Assembly: GCA_964521625.1 (NCBI GenBank)
Contig: CAZFSM010000016.1
Location: forward strand, 1-64,000
Direction of reading: 5' to 3'
Source of the DNA: UBA1444 sp964521625
GTDB lineage: Bacteria; Bacillota; Negativicutes; UBA1444
Length of the DNA stretch: 64,000 bases
Position 1 is the first letter of the stretch, and every line of letters starts with the position of its first letter. Below the pieces are notes generated by a model, which was not told where the DNA came from, made no database searches, and was given only the letters and a program-made list of their open reading frames with translations. Shown in pieces: positions 43,795 through 53,690 of the stretch. Made by a program: the position numbers and the translations under genes.

Positions 43795-45705
43795 TCAGGC
43801 TTGCGTAGCAACCCTTCTCCCTTCTAAAAAGCATAACGCTTCGCTTTCTGAAATCGGCCGACTGATCAGATATCCCTGAATAAAATCGCATTGGCAGCGG
43901 GCCAGTTTTTCAAGCTGTTCCTGCGTTTCCACCCCTTCCGCCACAACAGATAGTCCCAGCACATGCGCCAGCGTAAAAATGCAGCGTACGAATCGAAGCT
44001 GTGCTTCGTCCGACACGATCTCCTCAATGAAAGATTTATCAATCTTGATCGTTTGGACAGGCAATTTTTTCAGATAAGTTAAGGAAGAATAGCCGGTGCC
44101 AAAATCATCGATCGCCAAATTTACACCGATTTGCCGCAATTTATTCAGCGTCAGCGTGCTCTCGGTCAGTGAAGCAATCAACGCATGCTCCGTGATCTCG
44201 ATCCCCATTTGGCTTGGCTGAATTCCTGCCTGATCGATGATGTTGCTTACAAGTGCGGCAAAGTCTTCGGCCACCAGTTGACGGGGCGATACATTTACCC
44301 AAACCCGGACATCATTTTCCCCCATATCGGACAGCTTGCGGACGAATCGCGCCGCTTCCTCCAGTACCCATTGACCAATTACCAATATCGTTTCATTTTC
44401 TTCAGCCAGCGGGATAAACCGTCCCGGCGGCACAGAGCCATATTCCGGGCTATTCCAGCGCAGCAACGCCTCAAAACTTACGGCATCGCCTTTATGGGCA
44501 GTTGTCACAATCGGCTGATACTGCAGCGACAATTCCCCACGGACGATAGCCCCGCGCAGCCCATGTTTCAACAGCAATCTTTCACGATTTTCTTTTTCCA
44601 TAAAGGCATCATAAAACCGCCACGTATTGCCGCCGGCCGCTTTGGCTGTGTACATGGCCAAATCGGCCTTCTTCAATACTTCCTCCACAGTCGAGGCATC
44701 CATGGGGTAAAGCGCCACGCCAATGCTCGCCGACATGTAGACATTGGATTCACAGATTATATATTCCTGGCTTAGCAATTTGATCATGTTATCAGCTATT
44801 TTCGCTACCTTTTCCCTGGCACTTTGGTTCGCAATCAGTATGATGAACTCATCGCCGCCCAGTCTGGAAACAATCGTTCCGTCGCCAGCCATTGCCAGTA
44901 TATTATTGCCAGCCATTTTAATAACGTCATCGCCGCAAGAATGACCAAAGTGGTCGTTGACCATTTTCAGACCATCCAGATCGACAAAAAGAATCGCGCC
45001 CACCGCTTCGTTGCGGCTTGCCTTTTTGAGCTCATCGCCCAGAACTTCTTTTAAATAGGCCCGATTGGGCAGCCCAGTCAACGCGTCTTTATAGGCAATA
45101 CGCTGGATCTGCTCCTCCTGATGCTTTCGTTCTGAAATATCGCGCGCGACAGCGATGATTCGCGGCTCTTTGCCAATCAGCATCCGTTTCAGATAAACTT
45201 CCACCCATGTGACATGGCCTTGTTTATGGCGAATCTGCCACTCGAACAATTGCGGCTCGCCGTCAGCCGAACGAATAAACCACTGCTTCGCCTCAGTTTC
45301 GCTATAGGGGCTTTCGCCCATGCTCAAAGCATGCAGCTCCCCTGACAACAGTTCCTCCCGGGTGTAGCCATAAAACTCGCAACCTTTTTCGTTCACATCC
45401 AGCATTGCGCCATTTTTTATATCATGCACGTATACGCCATCGTTTATCGACCCAATGACCATCCGATACCGGTCTTCCGAAATGGCAAGTTTCATTTGCG
45501 TCTGTATCAGGCGGTTAATTTTCCTTACCAGGAAGATGCCGCCCCACACAACAACCAAATTAAAGCATAGGGTAACAGCCCAATACCATTGCCGATGTTG
45601 GTAATAAGCAGCTAACCAGGAAATGACAATCAGCAACATGCAGGCACTGAAAAACAGCCAACGGATATCGGGTCGCCAGCTAAATCCGGAACTTTGATAA
45701 TGCAC
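43795..45705 (-). CDS. Membrane PAS-GGDEF-EAL protein
   Basis: 636 residues. The GTG at 45705 has GGAG 7 bases upstream and lies inside the end of the chemoreceptor gene (26-base overlap); the frame stays open far upstream but is not coding there. Two helices (about 15-65), PAS (about 75-205), GGDEF (about 205-370; motif RLGGDEF intact, no RxxD inhibitory site) and EAL (about 375-630; SFEALLRW and DDFGTGYSS intact). It may make or degrade c-di-GMP depending on the PAS signal, and could feed the nearby riboswitches. Translational coupling to a chemoreceptor is notable. Confidence 0.9.
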   Translation of the reverse strand: MHYQSSGFSWRPDIRWLFFSACMLLIVISWLAAYYQHRQWYWAVTLCFNLVVVWGGIFLVRKINRLIQTQMKLAISEDRYRMVIGSINDGVYVHDIKNGAMLDVNEKGCEFYGYTREELLSGELHALSMGESPYSETEAKQWFIRSADGEPQLFEWQIRHKQGHVTWVEVYLKRMLIGKEPRIIAVARDISERKHQEEQIQRIAYKDALTGLPNRAYLKEVLGDELKKASRNEAVGAILFVDLDGLKMVNDHFGHSCGDDVIKMAGNNILAMAGDGTIVSRLGGDEFIILIANQSAREKVAKIADNMIKLLSQEYIICESNVYMSASIGVALYPMDASTVEEVLKKADLAMYTAKAAGGNTWRFYDAFMEKENRERLLLKHGLRGAIVRGELSLQYQPIVTTAHKGDAVSFEALLRWNSPEYGSVPPGRFIPLAEENETILVIGQWVLEEAARFVRKLSDMGENDVRVWVNVSPRQLVAEDFAALVSNIIDQAGIQPSQMGIEITEHALIASLTESTLTLNKLRQIGVNLAIDDFGTGYSSLTYLKKLPVQTIKIDKSFIEEIVSDEAQLRFVRCIFTLAHVLGLSVVAEGVETQEQLEKLARCQCDFIQGYLISRPISESEALCFLEGRRVATQA

Positions 45706-47413
45706 TTTGCAGCTCCGTTGCCAGTTGCGCCAGGGCTTGACTGGCAGAAGCGATTTCTTCCATGGAAGCAGATTGCTCTTCGGTCGCCGCCGACACCGTC
45801 TGGGCCTCTGCGGCCGAATCACGGCTGATGCTTTCCACTTCCTTGATTGAACCAACGATGCGCTGGCTGCCGACAGCCGCCTCATTAATCGCTTTGGCGA
45901 TAATATTGACTTGGTCGGTGACCTGATGAACCTGCCCATTTATCGCGCCAAAATTCTCTCCCGCCACATTGACCAGCTCGACGCCTTTGGTTATGTCCTG
46001 GATCGCGACGTCGATCGCGCCCACTACATTACCAATACTGCTATGGTTTTGCTCCACCAGTTTTTTGATCTGATGCGCCGCTGTTTCCGACTGCTCGGCC
46101 AGTTTGCGGACCTCTTCGGCGACGACGGCAAAACCTCGCCCCTGTTCGCCAGCCCGCGCCGCTTCGATGGCAGCGTTCAGCGCCAAAAGGTTCGTCTGCC
46201 CGGCGATGGTCGAAATCAAGCCGACGATTTCACCAATCTGTGCGGAGCTTGCCTTAAGCTCCACCGCTGCAGTTTGCGCTTGCTTTGCTCCGGTGCTGAC
46301 CGCCCCCATTTGGTTTACGGCTTGATCAACCGACGTTTTTCCTGACAGCGCCGCATGGGCAGCCTGCTCGGACATCGTCGCCATCTCAGCGGCTGTGGCG
46401 GAAACTTCTTCCATGGTTGCGGAGATCTCCTGCACGATGGCCGAGGTATCATTGACGGCAGATACCTGTTTTTCGCTGCCTTGCGCTACTTGCGTGATCG
46501 ATGTCGCAATACTGGTTGATGCTTCGGCAGACTGCTCGGCGTTGGCAGTCAATTCTTGCGAAGAAGCCGCCAGTTGTTCAGCGCTCTGCGATACCTGGCC
46601 AATCAGCTGCCGCATACTGCGCAGCATCCGATCAAAGGAACGCCCCATGTCGCCGAACTCGTCACGCCGCTTCAAATAATTCGGATCAATATCCTTGTTA
46701 AAGTTACCCTGGGCCATTTCGTCGAGTCTGGCGCTAACCGTAGCTATCGGTTTGGTAATCATCCGGGTCAGGAAAAAGCTGACGGCAATCACAATCAGCA
46801 GCGCTACGATGCTGAGCGAAATGTTTGTAACTTTCACGCCGCCAACCGTTGCAACCGATGCGGCCATCTGATCGCTGATTGCTTTGCGGTTGTCGGCAAC
46901 CTGAGCCGTTGTCGTTTTACTGATATCTTCCGTCACTTTGACCAAAGCCTGGCCGATTTCAACAAACTTGTCTTCCAGTGTTTTGAGAGCTGCAGCATTG
47001 ACCGTGCCGGAGCTTTTCTCCCGGTGATATTGCTGCACAACCGGATACAGTTTATTCTGTATGCTGTCTTTGTAATGCTTGAGATCCGCTATGAGTTTTT
47101 CCACTTGCGCTTTTTTTTCCGGTCGCGCCACTTGCAGCAGGTCGGTAGAAATTTTTACGGCTTCATCGTATTTATCCAGGGACTGTTTGACAAAACTGTC
47201 CTTACCGTAAACCATGTAACCACGCGATGCCAGCACTCCTTCCGTGAAAGCCTGATCCACCGCACTCACCAGCTCCACCCGTTGACTGCTTCGCGCAATC
47301 GCCGTCATCTGATTTTCCACATTGCCGGCCGAATAGTAAGATGTCCCCCCCATGGCTAACAATACCAGGATCACCAAGGCGAATCCCATTGCAATTTTGA
47401 CGCCAACCTTCAT
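45680..47413 (-). CDS. Methyl-accepting chemotaxis protein with four-helix-bundle sensor
   Basis: 577 residues. Helix 1 (about 8-28), a helical 4HB_MCP-type sensor (about 32-190), helix 2 (about 195-220), HAMP and the signalling coiled coil with GQTNLLALNAAIEAARAGEQ. AAAGGAGA lies upstream; the GTG at 47416 or the ATG at 47413 starts the protein. It overlaps the GGDEF-EAL gene, suggesting joint expression of taxis and c-di-GMP control. The ligand is unknown. Confidence 0.92.
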   Translation of the reverse strand: MKVGVKIAMGFALVILVLLAMGGTSYYSAGNVENQMTAIARSSQRVELVSAVDQAFTEGVLASRGYMVYGKDSFVKQSLDKYDEAVKISTDLLQVARPEKKAQVEKLIADLKHYKDSIQNKLYPVVQQYHREKSSGTVNAAALKTLEDKFVEIGQALVKVTEDISKTTTAQVADNRKAISDQMAASVATVGGVKVTNISLSIVALLIVIAVSFFLTRMITKPIATVSARLDEMAQGNFNKDIDPNYLKRRDEFGDMGRSFDRMLRSMRQLIGQVSQSAEQLAASSQELTANAEQSAEASTSIATSITQVAQGSEKQVSAVNDTSAIVQEISATMEEVSATAAEMATMSEQAAHAALSGKTSVDQAVNQMGAVSTGAKQAQTAAVELKASSAQIGEIVGLISTIAGQTNLLALNAAIEAARAGEQGRGFAVVAEEVRKLAEQSETAAHQIKKLVEQNHSSIGNVVGAIDVAIQDITKGVELVNVAGENFGAINGQVHQVTDQVNIIAKAINEAAVGSQRIVGSIKEVESISRDSAAEAQTVSAATEEQSASMEEIASASQALAQLATELQSALSKFRI

Positions 47414-47616
47414 CACAGCATCTCCTTTCGGTTAATTCCCCAACTATCGACGTTTTTCACATTTGAGCCAGTCAAAACCATGCCAATAGCGTAATCGTAA
47501 CTGAATTGCACGAATCTTCCAATATGCATCGTCACCCAAGTTCAGGCGAAAAAAAAGCCGCTTTTCATTCCCTTGAGGATAAAAAGCAAGCCTGTATTTA
47601 TGAACATTACACCATA

Positions 47617-49395
47617 TTATTTTTCTTGTTCCGGATACAATTTCAGCAATTGTATGGCCGTGGCCACCGCCATGCGCGAATTGAAGTTATCGAGAGATAC
47701 TTCCAATATACTCTCCAGTCGCCGTTTGCGAAACATCAGTGTTTTATAGTGGATCGACAGCATTCCGGCCGATTCCTTCAAATTGTCACTCATCAAGATT
47801 ACTTCCAATGTTTCCAAATACCCAGCCACCTTGCCGTTGCCATGGCGCAGCAGCTTGCCCAACGTCCGTTCGATATAAGCAAAAATTTCTTTCTGGTTAT
47901 TGATATAGGGCAGCACCTGCAATACACCCAGATCCGCATAATAATAATCCCGCCGCTCTGGCCACATCTTTTTCCCCGTGTAGACAGCAACGACCGCCTG
48001 ACGATAATGAGCGCCGATTTCAGCAAGCCCAGCCGCCGTCGCGGCGATTCCGATGCAAACATCACAATCGGGCGCACGATCGGCAACCGCCTGACGAATT
48101 CTTTTTATCTGCCCCAACTGCACCATTTTACCGGCTGTAGCGGCAAAATCACCAAAATAAATCACCCCCAGCCCATCAGGGCTTTCCCAGGCAATACAGC
48201 GCTCATCCGTCAATTCATCCATCAGCATATCGATCAATTGTTGATAGTGCTCTTGGCGTTCCAGCCAATACTCCCGCGGTCGTCCGTGGTAGGAGTTCAT
48301 CACCACCAAGTAGCAGGCGAAGGACTCTGCCATTTTTATTTTCAGCATGTGGGCGCAACTGGCCACGGCCTGTTTGGATGGTCCGGGATGTTTAATCAGT
48401 TCATTCAGCAACTCGCTTTTTTTCCTGCGTTCATACGAATTGATCAACAGTCGCTCATTTCGCCGCAGTTCGGTGATATCATTGAATGTCACAAGAAAAT
48501 AATCCCCCATGATGATTCCTGTAATCATAAAAATGCGCTGTTTGCCATCCTTGCACATAACCCGCGACTCCGTCGCCTTGATATCAGTATTTTCCCGAAT
48601 CGCCTGCGCCAAAGCCAGCTCCCACAAATTCATCATCGCGCGACGATATTTCCCGTCTGGGTAAGCCAGCTGCCACCACGCCTGCATGGTTGGCATCTCC
48701 GCCAACGTGTAACCGATCATTTGAACAAAACGGTCATTAATATACTTGATCGTTGAATTGTCTTTATGTGCATATAATAAAGGCCCTGGCAGCCTCTGAA
48801 CAAGCTGACGGAATTGCGCCTCACTCTCACGCAGGGCGTCTTCCGTCCGTTTGCGACTGATTGCCATCGAAATCTGCGCTGCAATGATGGATAGAAAACC
48901 GGCATCTCCCTCTTGAAACTTCGGCTCCCCCGCCAAGGTATACAATGCGATCACACCGAAGGCATCGCCCTTTGCATCCAGTAGCGGCGCCCCGATCCAT
49001 TCTTCGAAAGGGACAAAACGGGAATCGACTTCGCCGGACTGGCGCAATTGCTCAAAACCGACTGCGGTCACATGACTTGAGCAACATTTGCGCATGACAT
49101 ATTCCGGCATATACTTGCCAGTCGCTCTTTTTCGCGGGATCAAACCAGTTTCATCAACACAATACGACTTCATCATTTGTCCCGAGTCCGTATCCAGCAA
49201 TGAAATTTGAATGTTTTTGGTGGGAAAAATTCGCCTGACTAAAAGGTGCACCGCTGCATAAAGTTCATCCAGTGAAGAGGATTGGGCAGCCTTTTCGGCA
49301 ATTTTGCGCAATATCGTCTGGATTTCGGCATTTCGCAGCAGCTCCAATTCTGCCGATAGTTGATCTAGTTGATTTATTTCATTTTTCGTGCTCAC
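47617..49395 (-). CDS. GAF-PAS regulator with PucR/CdaR-type HTH
   Basis: 592 residues from the GTG at 49395. GAF (about 20-185), PAS (about 195-310), CdaR-like GGDEF-related domain (about 335-480; no active motif) and a C-terminal PucR-type helix-turn-helix (about 530-585, NLKESAGMLSIHYKTLMFRKRRLE). There is no membrane segment. It is a cytosolic, signal-sensing transcription factor whose targets are unknown. The c-di-GMP-I riboswitch at 49490-49570 is in its leader. The frame is open to 49455 but that part would run into the terminator hairpin. Confidence 0.85.
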   Translation of the reverse strand: MSTKNEINQLDQLSAELELLRNAEIQTILRKIAEKAAQSSSLDELYAAVHLLVRRIFPTKNIQISLLDTDSGQMMKSYCVDETGLIPRKRATGKYMPEYVMRKCCSSHVTAVGFEQLRQSGEVDSRFVPFEEWIGAPLLDAKGDAFGVIALYTLAGEPKFQEGDAGFLSIIAAQISMAISRKRTEDALRESEAQFRQLVQRLPGPLLYAHKDNSTIKYINDRFVQMIGYTLAEMPTMQAWWQLAYPDGKYRRAMMNLWELALAQAIRENTDIKATESRVMCKDGKQRIFMITGIIMGDYFLVTFNDITELRRNERLLINSYERRKKSELLNELIKHPGPSKQAVASCAHMLKIKMAESFACYLVVMNSYHGRPREYWLERQEHYQQLIDMLMDELTDERCIAWESPDGLGVIYFGDFAATAGKMVQLGQIKRIRQAVADRAPDCDVCIGIAATAAGLAEIGAHYRQAVVAVYTGKKMWPERRDYYYADLGVLQVLPYINNQKEIFAYIERTLGKLLRHGNGKVAGYLETLEVILMSDNLKESAGMLSIHYKTLMFRKRRLESILEVSLDNFNSRMAVATAIQLLKLYPEQEK

Positions 49396-49452
49396 CGCAC
49401 ACCTCTTCTGTCTTTCCGCGTATCGCAACATGCTTAGTTTGGCGTTTAACCA

Positions 49453-49498
49453 CAAAAAAAAACGTCAGATTGCTAACGGTTCCCCGTTTGCAACCTGG
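49453..49498 (-). terminator. Riboswitch expression-platform terminator (PucR-type regulator)
   Basis: CAGGTTGCAAACGG pairs with CCGTTAGCAATCTG (one mismatch), followed by a run of nine T on the minus strand. The left arm is the 3' strand of the aptamer. Confidence 0.87.
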
Positions 49499-49570
49499 CG
49501 ATCATCAGCCACACACAATGCCTTTAGACCCATGGTTTTGCGTCCTTGCCTTTTAGCAAGTTTGCCGATA
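49490..49570 (-). ncRNA. c-di-GMP-I (GEMM) riboswitch aptamer, second copy
   Basis: On the minus strand: CGGCAAA, hairpin CTTGC-TAAAA-GGCAAG, GACGCAAAACC, ATGGGTCTAAAGGC, a second hairpin, then GATGATCGCCAGGTTGC. It has the same architecture as the copy at 43588, with GCAAAACC in place of GCAAAGCC. It lies in the leader of the GAF-PAS-PucR gene. Confidence 0.9.
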
Positions 49571-49724
49571 CTTGGAATTATTGTCTTTTATATCTATATT
49601 CTATTAAATAATTGTTTTTCCTGCATAAATTTATATGGTTTTTATAAATTTAAATTGGCTGGCGAATACAGGAAGAAACTGATGATTTAGCATTAGATCT
49701 CATCCTCAGCGCTCGCGCAATCCC

Positions 49725-52037
49725 CTACGCCGCGCTTTCCGGCTGATACAGATACTTTTGAAAGCCGATGAACGCACTGCGAATCTGCGTTGCATCGCCC
49801 AGGTCCGCCATCGCATCAGAGATTGCATTGTTGTACTTTAGCTTGAGTAGCGGTGACAGTTTTTCCTGATCCAGTTCCTGCACGCCTTCCTTGACGTACT
49901 GCGACAGCACGAAATCGAGGAAGGCTGTTTGTTTGTCGCTAAACTGAGCCTGAATCCCCTGCCGGGCATTGTCGGCCCGCTCGGCTCGCGTGATTGGCTG
50001 CAGCGCATAGGCGACATAGGCCAAAACATCGAACAAGTCGCTGTTCTGGGCGTCAATAATCGCTTGCATCTCGGCCAGCGCGTCGCGGTGAAACCCCTTC
50101 TCGGCCAAGCCGTCCAATAGCGCCCGCCGCGTCGCCGGTACACTCCAGATTTTCCGCAGCTCCGCTTCATCACGGAAAAACTCCGGCAGCGTCCCATACA
50201 GGCTTTCTAAAAACTGCGCTGCGCTCATCGGCTTGCCGTCGGCGCTCCAAAAGCTGGTCGCCATCATGTGCTGAATGGCCCGCTCTTTGCCGTCAGCCAG
50301 TTTGATCCGGATTTTTGTCCGGATTTCGGTTTCCGGTCGTTCATTTACCGTGCGCACCCGGCGCTGTTCGGTCGTGTCATACGGTTTCTTTTCCGCTGGC
50401 TCCAGCGGCTCGCCGTCCCATTCCGGGTCGCTGAAATTGTGGCTTGCCTTGACGAAGTCGTAAATGGTAAAGAAATCCTTGCCGTCGTATAGACGCGTAC
50501 CGCGCCCGATGATCTGTTTGAATTCGATGATCGAATTGATCGGGCGCATCAGCACAATGTTGCGGACATTGCGGGCATCGACGCCGGTAGATAGTTTCTG
50601 CGAAGTGGTCAGGATGGTCGGGATGGTTTTTTCGTTATCCTGAAACTCGCGCAGGAACTGGTCGCCTGCCGCACCGTCATTGGCTGTGACCCTCACGCAG
50701 TAATTCGGGTCCTTACTGGTCTTCATCTGGTTGATCAGGTCGCGCACCGCCAAAGCATGTTCCTGGGTAGCGCAGAACACCAGTGTCTTTTCGTTCTGAT
50801 TGATCAGGTCCATAAACAGTTTGACTCGGTAAGCCTCGCGCTCGCGGATGACGATGACCCGATTGAAGTCGTCCTCGACATACCGCTTGCCGGTTTCCAC
50901 CTCGCCTTCGATCAGCTGGTCGTCCGCCGTATAGACGTATTCGTCGAGGGTCGTGGCAATCTGCTTGACTTTGAACGGGGTCAGAAATCCGTCGTTGATG
51001 CCTTCTTTCAGTGAATAGATGTAGACCGGATCGCCGAAATAGAGGTAAGTATTGACATTGGCGCCCCGTTTTGGCGTGGCGGTCAGACCGAGTTGCACCG
51101 CCGGCTTGAAATATTCCAGGATGCCGCGCCAGTTTCCTTCGTCGTTGGCGCCGCCCCGGTGACATTCGTCGACCACGATAAAATCAAAGAAATCCGCCGG
51201 ATACTCGCCAAAATAAGGTGTATCGTTCGGACCGCTCATAAACGTCTGGAATATGGTAAAGAACAGGCTGCCGTTGGTCGGCGCCTTGCCTTTTTTGCGG
51301 ATGTCGGCCGGGTCGATACGCACCAACGCGTCCTCGGCGAAAGCCGAAAAAGCGTTATATGCCTGATCGGCGAGGATATTGCGGTCGGCCAGAAATAGGA
51401 TGCGTGGGCGGCGCAGGCCGTCCTTCTGCAAGGTCCAGCGACTTTGAAACAGTTTCCAGGCTACCTGAAACGCGATGAAGGTCTTGCCGGTTCCCGTTGC
51501 CAGCGTAAGCAGGATGCGCTGCCGGTCGTCGGCGATCGCCTGCATCACCCGCTGCACGGCATTCTCCTGATAATAGCGTCCGGTGAACGAACCGCCGCGA
51601 TCCTCGAACGGCACAGCCGCAAAGCGGTCCCGCCAGGCATTTTGCTCGGCAAAGGTCATGGACCATAATTCGTCTGGGCTGGGGTAGTCGCTTACGTCGC
51701 TTTCCTGGCCGGTTTTCATGTCGATGCCATAGATGGCCTGCCCGTTGGTGGCATAAGTAAAGCGAACGTCCAGCTTCTGCGCATAGCTTTTCGCCTGGGC
51801 CACACCCTCTGTGTAGGGAAGGTCCCAGCGCTTGGCCTCGACCACAGCCAGCCGGGTATTGCGATACACCAGCACATAGTCGGCGATCTCTGGTTTGGCG
51901 CGAGTCCCGGCCCCCTGCAGGCGACCAATGGTGATGACATGCTCGCGCAGAATGCGGCTGCCTTCAACCACTCCCCAACCGGCGGCCCGCAGTGCGGGGT
52001 CTATGTGTTCGGCTCTGGTTTCGGCTTCGTTCAACAT
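49725..52037 (-). CDS. hsdR: Type I restriction enzyme R subunit (HsdR)
   Basis: 770 residues. An N-terminal PD-(D/E)xK nuclease core (EIADYVLVYRNTRLAVVEAKRW region, about 48-70), then a superfamily 2 helicase with Walker A ATGTGKTF, DEAD-type VVDECHRGG, TATPK and QIIGRGTR (motif VI), and an EcoEI-like C-terminal part. It translocates and cuts unmodified DNA with HsdM and HsdS. ATG at 52037, GGGGGG upstream. It starts 12 bases after the AbiEii-like gene, so it is probably read through from the AbiE promoter. Confidence 0.93.
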   Translation of the reverse strand: MLNEAETRAEHIDPALRAAGWGVVEGSRILREHVITIGRLQGAGTRAKPEIADYVLVYRNTRLAVVEAKRWDLPYTEGVAQAKSYAQKLDVRFTYATNGQAIYGIDMKTGQESDVSDYPSPDELWSMTFAEQNAWRDRFAAVPFEDRGGSFTGRYYQENAVQRVMQAIADDRQRILLTLATGTGKTFIAFQVAWKLFQSRWTLQKDGLRRPRILFLADRNILADQAYNAFSAFAEDALVRIDPADIRKKGKAPTNGSLFFTIFQTFMSGPNDTPYFGEYPADFFDFIVVDECHRGGANDEGNWRGILEYFKPAVQLGLTATPKRGANVNTYLYFGDPVYIYSLKEGINDGFLTPFKVKQIATTLDEYVYTADDQLIEGEVETGKRYVEDDFNRVIVIREREAYRVKLFMDLINQNEKTLVFCATQEHALAVRDLINQMKTSKDPNYCVRVTANDGAAGDQFLREFQDNEKTIPTILTTSQKLSTGVDARNVRNIVLMRPINSIIEFKQIIGRGTRLYDGKDFFTIYDFVKASHNFSDPEWDGEPLEPAEKKPYDTTEQRRVRTVNERPETEIRTKIRIKLADGKERAIQHMMATSFWSADGKPMSAAQFLESLYGTLPEFFRDEAELRKIWSVPATRRALLDGLAEKGFHRDALAEMQAIIDAQNSDLFDVLAYVAYALQPITRAERADNARQGIQAQFSDKQTAFLDFVLSQYVKEGVQELDQEKLSPLLKLKYNNAISDAMADLGDATQIRSAFIGFQKYLYQPESAA

Positions 52038-52049
52038 TAGCCCCCCAGT

Positions 52050-53063
52050 TTAGCGGTTGATTTCCGTTTCCGCTTCGCGGATCACCGACAGAATCTCTTC
52101 AAGTGGCGTTGGTTGCGTCAAAAACATATCCGCCATCTTTTCATAATCGGCCTTCAATTCCGCCAGCCGATGATCCGGCGGCGACAATCGCAAAGTTCCT
52201 GGGCAGGCCAAATCATACCTCGCCCAACCGGAAGCAAAAAAGCGACTTTTGTGCAATGTGACACGTTGAAGCAAGTCCATGCTTTCTTTGACGCGCTGTC
52301 CGCCGAGGTGTTGCCACAAAGCCGCGAAATCTGAAAAATGACGGGAAAAGCGGTCACGCATCGCACTATCCGGCGACCGAAAGTATTCCGCATGCAAAAT
52401 CGTTGCCTTTTCCCAAAAAGTCCGTTCGACTTCCAATGCCACAACCTCAGCGGTAAAATCTTCGAAGCTCCCTGCATTTAGCTCTGCCACCATCGCCGCG
52501 ATTTGATGCGTATCCGTCGGTCGTTGATCGGTAAGCGAACCGAACTCGATCTTCACTTCCTTGCGAATATAACTGCTTCCTGCAGCAATAGCTTGCGGAT
52601 ATTGAAAATGCACAACCGGCGAATGGGTGGACCCATCCACCGAAAACTTCAGCCACGGAGCGCCCGGTGCACCCAAAGCCCTTTGGAATCGACTCTCTAT
52701 TTCCGGCATAATCTGTTGCTCAACAACTGCGATACACTTCGTCTCCAATTCCCGCATCAGCCTTTGCCGCTTCGAATTACTGGCGGTTTCCAGCTCTACA
52801 TCCTGGAAGCCCAGCAATTGCGGATTGAGCGACAAATCGATGTCTTCGGAAAACCGGTCAATAACGCCGAATACTTTGGACAAAGACGTTCCGCCTTTAA
52901 AAACCAACTGTTCCCGCAGCATCGGCAATGAAAACAGATGAGCAAGCACCCAAACAACCCAAAAATCCTTCTCTGCAATCACCGGCGATATTCCGCGTCG
53001 CGAGGCTAATTCATTCAGGTATATCGCCCGTTCGTCCGGCGACAGATTGGCAAACTTGCTCAT
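52050..53063 (-). CDS. AbiEii-type nucleotidyltransferase toxin
   Basis: 337 residues. The AbiEii/AbiGii nucleotidyltransferase pattern AEKDFWVVWVLAHLF, then LVFKGGTSLSKVFG and EDIDLSL (the acidic metal-binding pair), followed by a helical C-terminal half. Known relatives (AbiEii, MenT) transfer nucleotides to tRNA and arrest growth. It overlaps the AbiEi-like antitoxin gene by 4 bases (ATGA), the usual order antitoxin-toxin. Confidence 0.88.
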   Translation of the reverse strand: MSKFANLSPDERAIYLNELASRRGISPVIAEKDFWVVWVLAHLFSLPMLREQLVFKGGTSLSKVFGVIDRFSEDIDLSLNPQLLGFQDVELETASNSKRQRLMRELETKCIAVVEQQIMPEIESRFQRALGAPGAPWLKFSVDGSTHSPVVHFQYPQAIAAGSSYIRKEVKIEFGSLTDQRPTDTHQIAAMVAELNAGSFEDFTAEVVALEVERTFWEKATILHAEYFRSPDSAMRDRFSRHFSDFAALWQHLGGQRVKESMDLLQRVTLHKSRFFASGWARYDLACPGTLRLSPPDHRLAELKADYEKMADMFLTQPTPLEEILSVIREAETEINR

Positions 53064-53689
53064 GCTTCATTTTCCCCATTCGCAATGTATCGCAAAAAAG
53101 GATGCATCCACGCAGGCGCCAGTGGAATGTCTTTAACCAGTTTTTTGCGATCAGATTCGGAGATAAGGTCGGGTATATGTGCAATGCGTTGTTTCGTCAC
53201 ATGCGCCTTTCCCAAGTGTTTCAATGCGGCAATCACCAACCCGCTGGTTGGATTTGACACGTTCAGTAGCCGTAGGGTTGCCTGTTTCAACTCAATTGTC
53301 TGATTGCCCACACGGATTTTTTTTGCCGGCCCATCGGTCAAAAAAACCGTCTTGGCAGGCACCTGCTCCGACAGGCGCAGTAAATTCGCGGCATAGGCTC
53401 CGGCAGGCATGATACGCAGCCGATCTTTTCCTGCCAACGCCTTGGCAATCGCGTCAATGGAAGGCGCCAGTTTCCCCAATGCAGAATGCTGTTCGGGGAA
53501 GTCATATAACCCTCGGGCGATTCGCCGGATAGTCCCTGCCTGTGTCAAACGATGCAAGGCAACATCCACTGCGCGCCGACTTCCCAGGTCCAAAAAATGC
53601 CCCGGCGAAAAAACAGCGCCTTTTCCCATTTGATAAATACGTTTGCGGATTGTTTGTTCAATGCTGGCGGTCTTTTCTTGCTTACTCAT
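53060..53689 (-). CDS. AbiEi-type antitoxin / DUF6088 regulator
   Basis: 209 residues. An N-terminal winged helix (VFSPGHFLDLGSRRAVDVALHRLTQAGTIRRIARGLYDFP) precedes an AbiEi-like C-terminal domain. AbiEi proteins neutralise the toxin by repressing its transcription. A 10-bp inverted repeat overlapping the -10 lies immediately upstream. The ATG at 53689 has no ribosome binding site and is only 10 bases from the -10, so the message may be leaderless. ATG/GTG codons further in are alternatives. Confidence 0.85.
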   Translation of the reverse strand: MSKQEKTASIEQTIRKRIYQMGKGAVFSPGHFLDLGSRRAVDVALHRLTQAGTIRRIARGLYDFPEQHSALGKLAPSIDAIAKALAGKDRLRIMPAGAYAANLLRLSEQVPAKTVFLTDGPAKKIRVGNQTIELKQATLRLLNVSNPTSGLVIAALKHLGKAHVTKQRIAHIPDLISESDRKKLVKDIPLAPAWMHPFLRYIANGENEA

Positions 53690-53690
53690 C

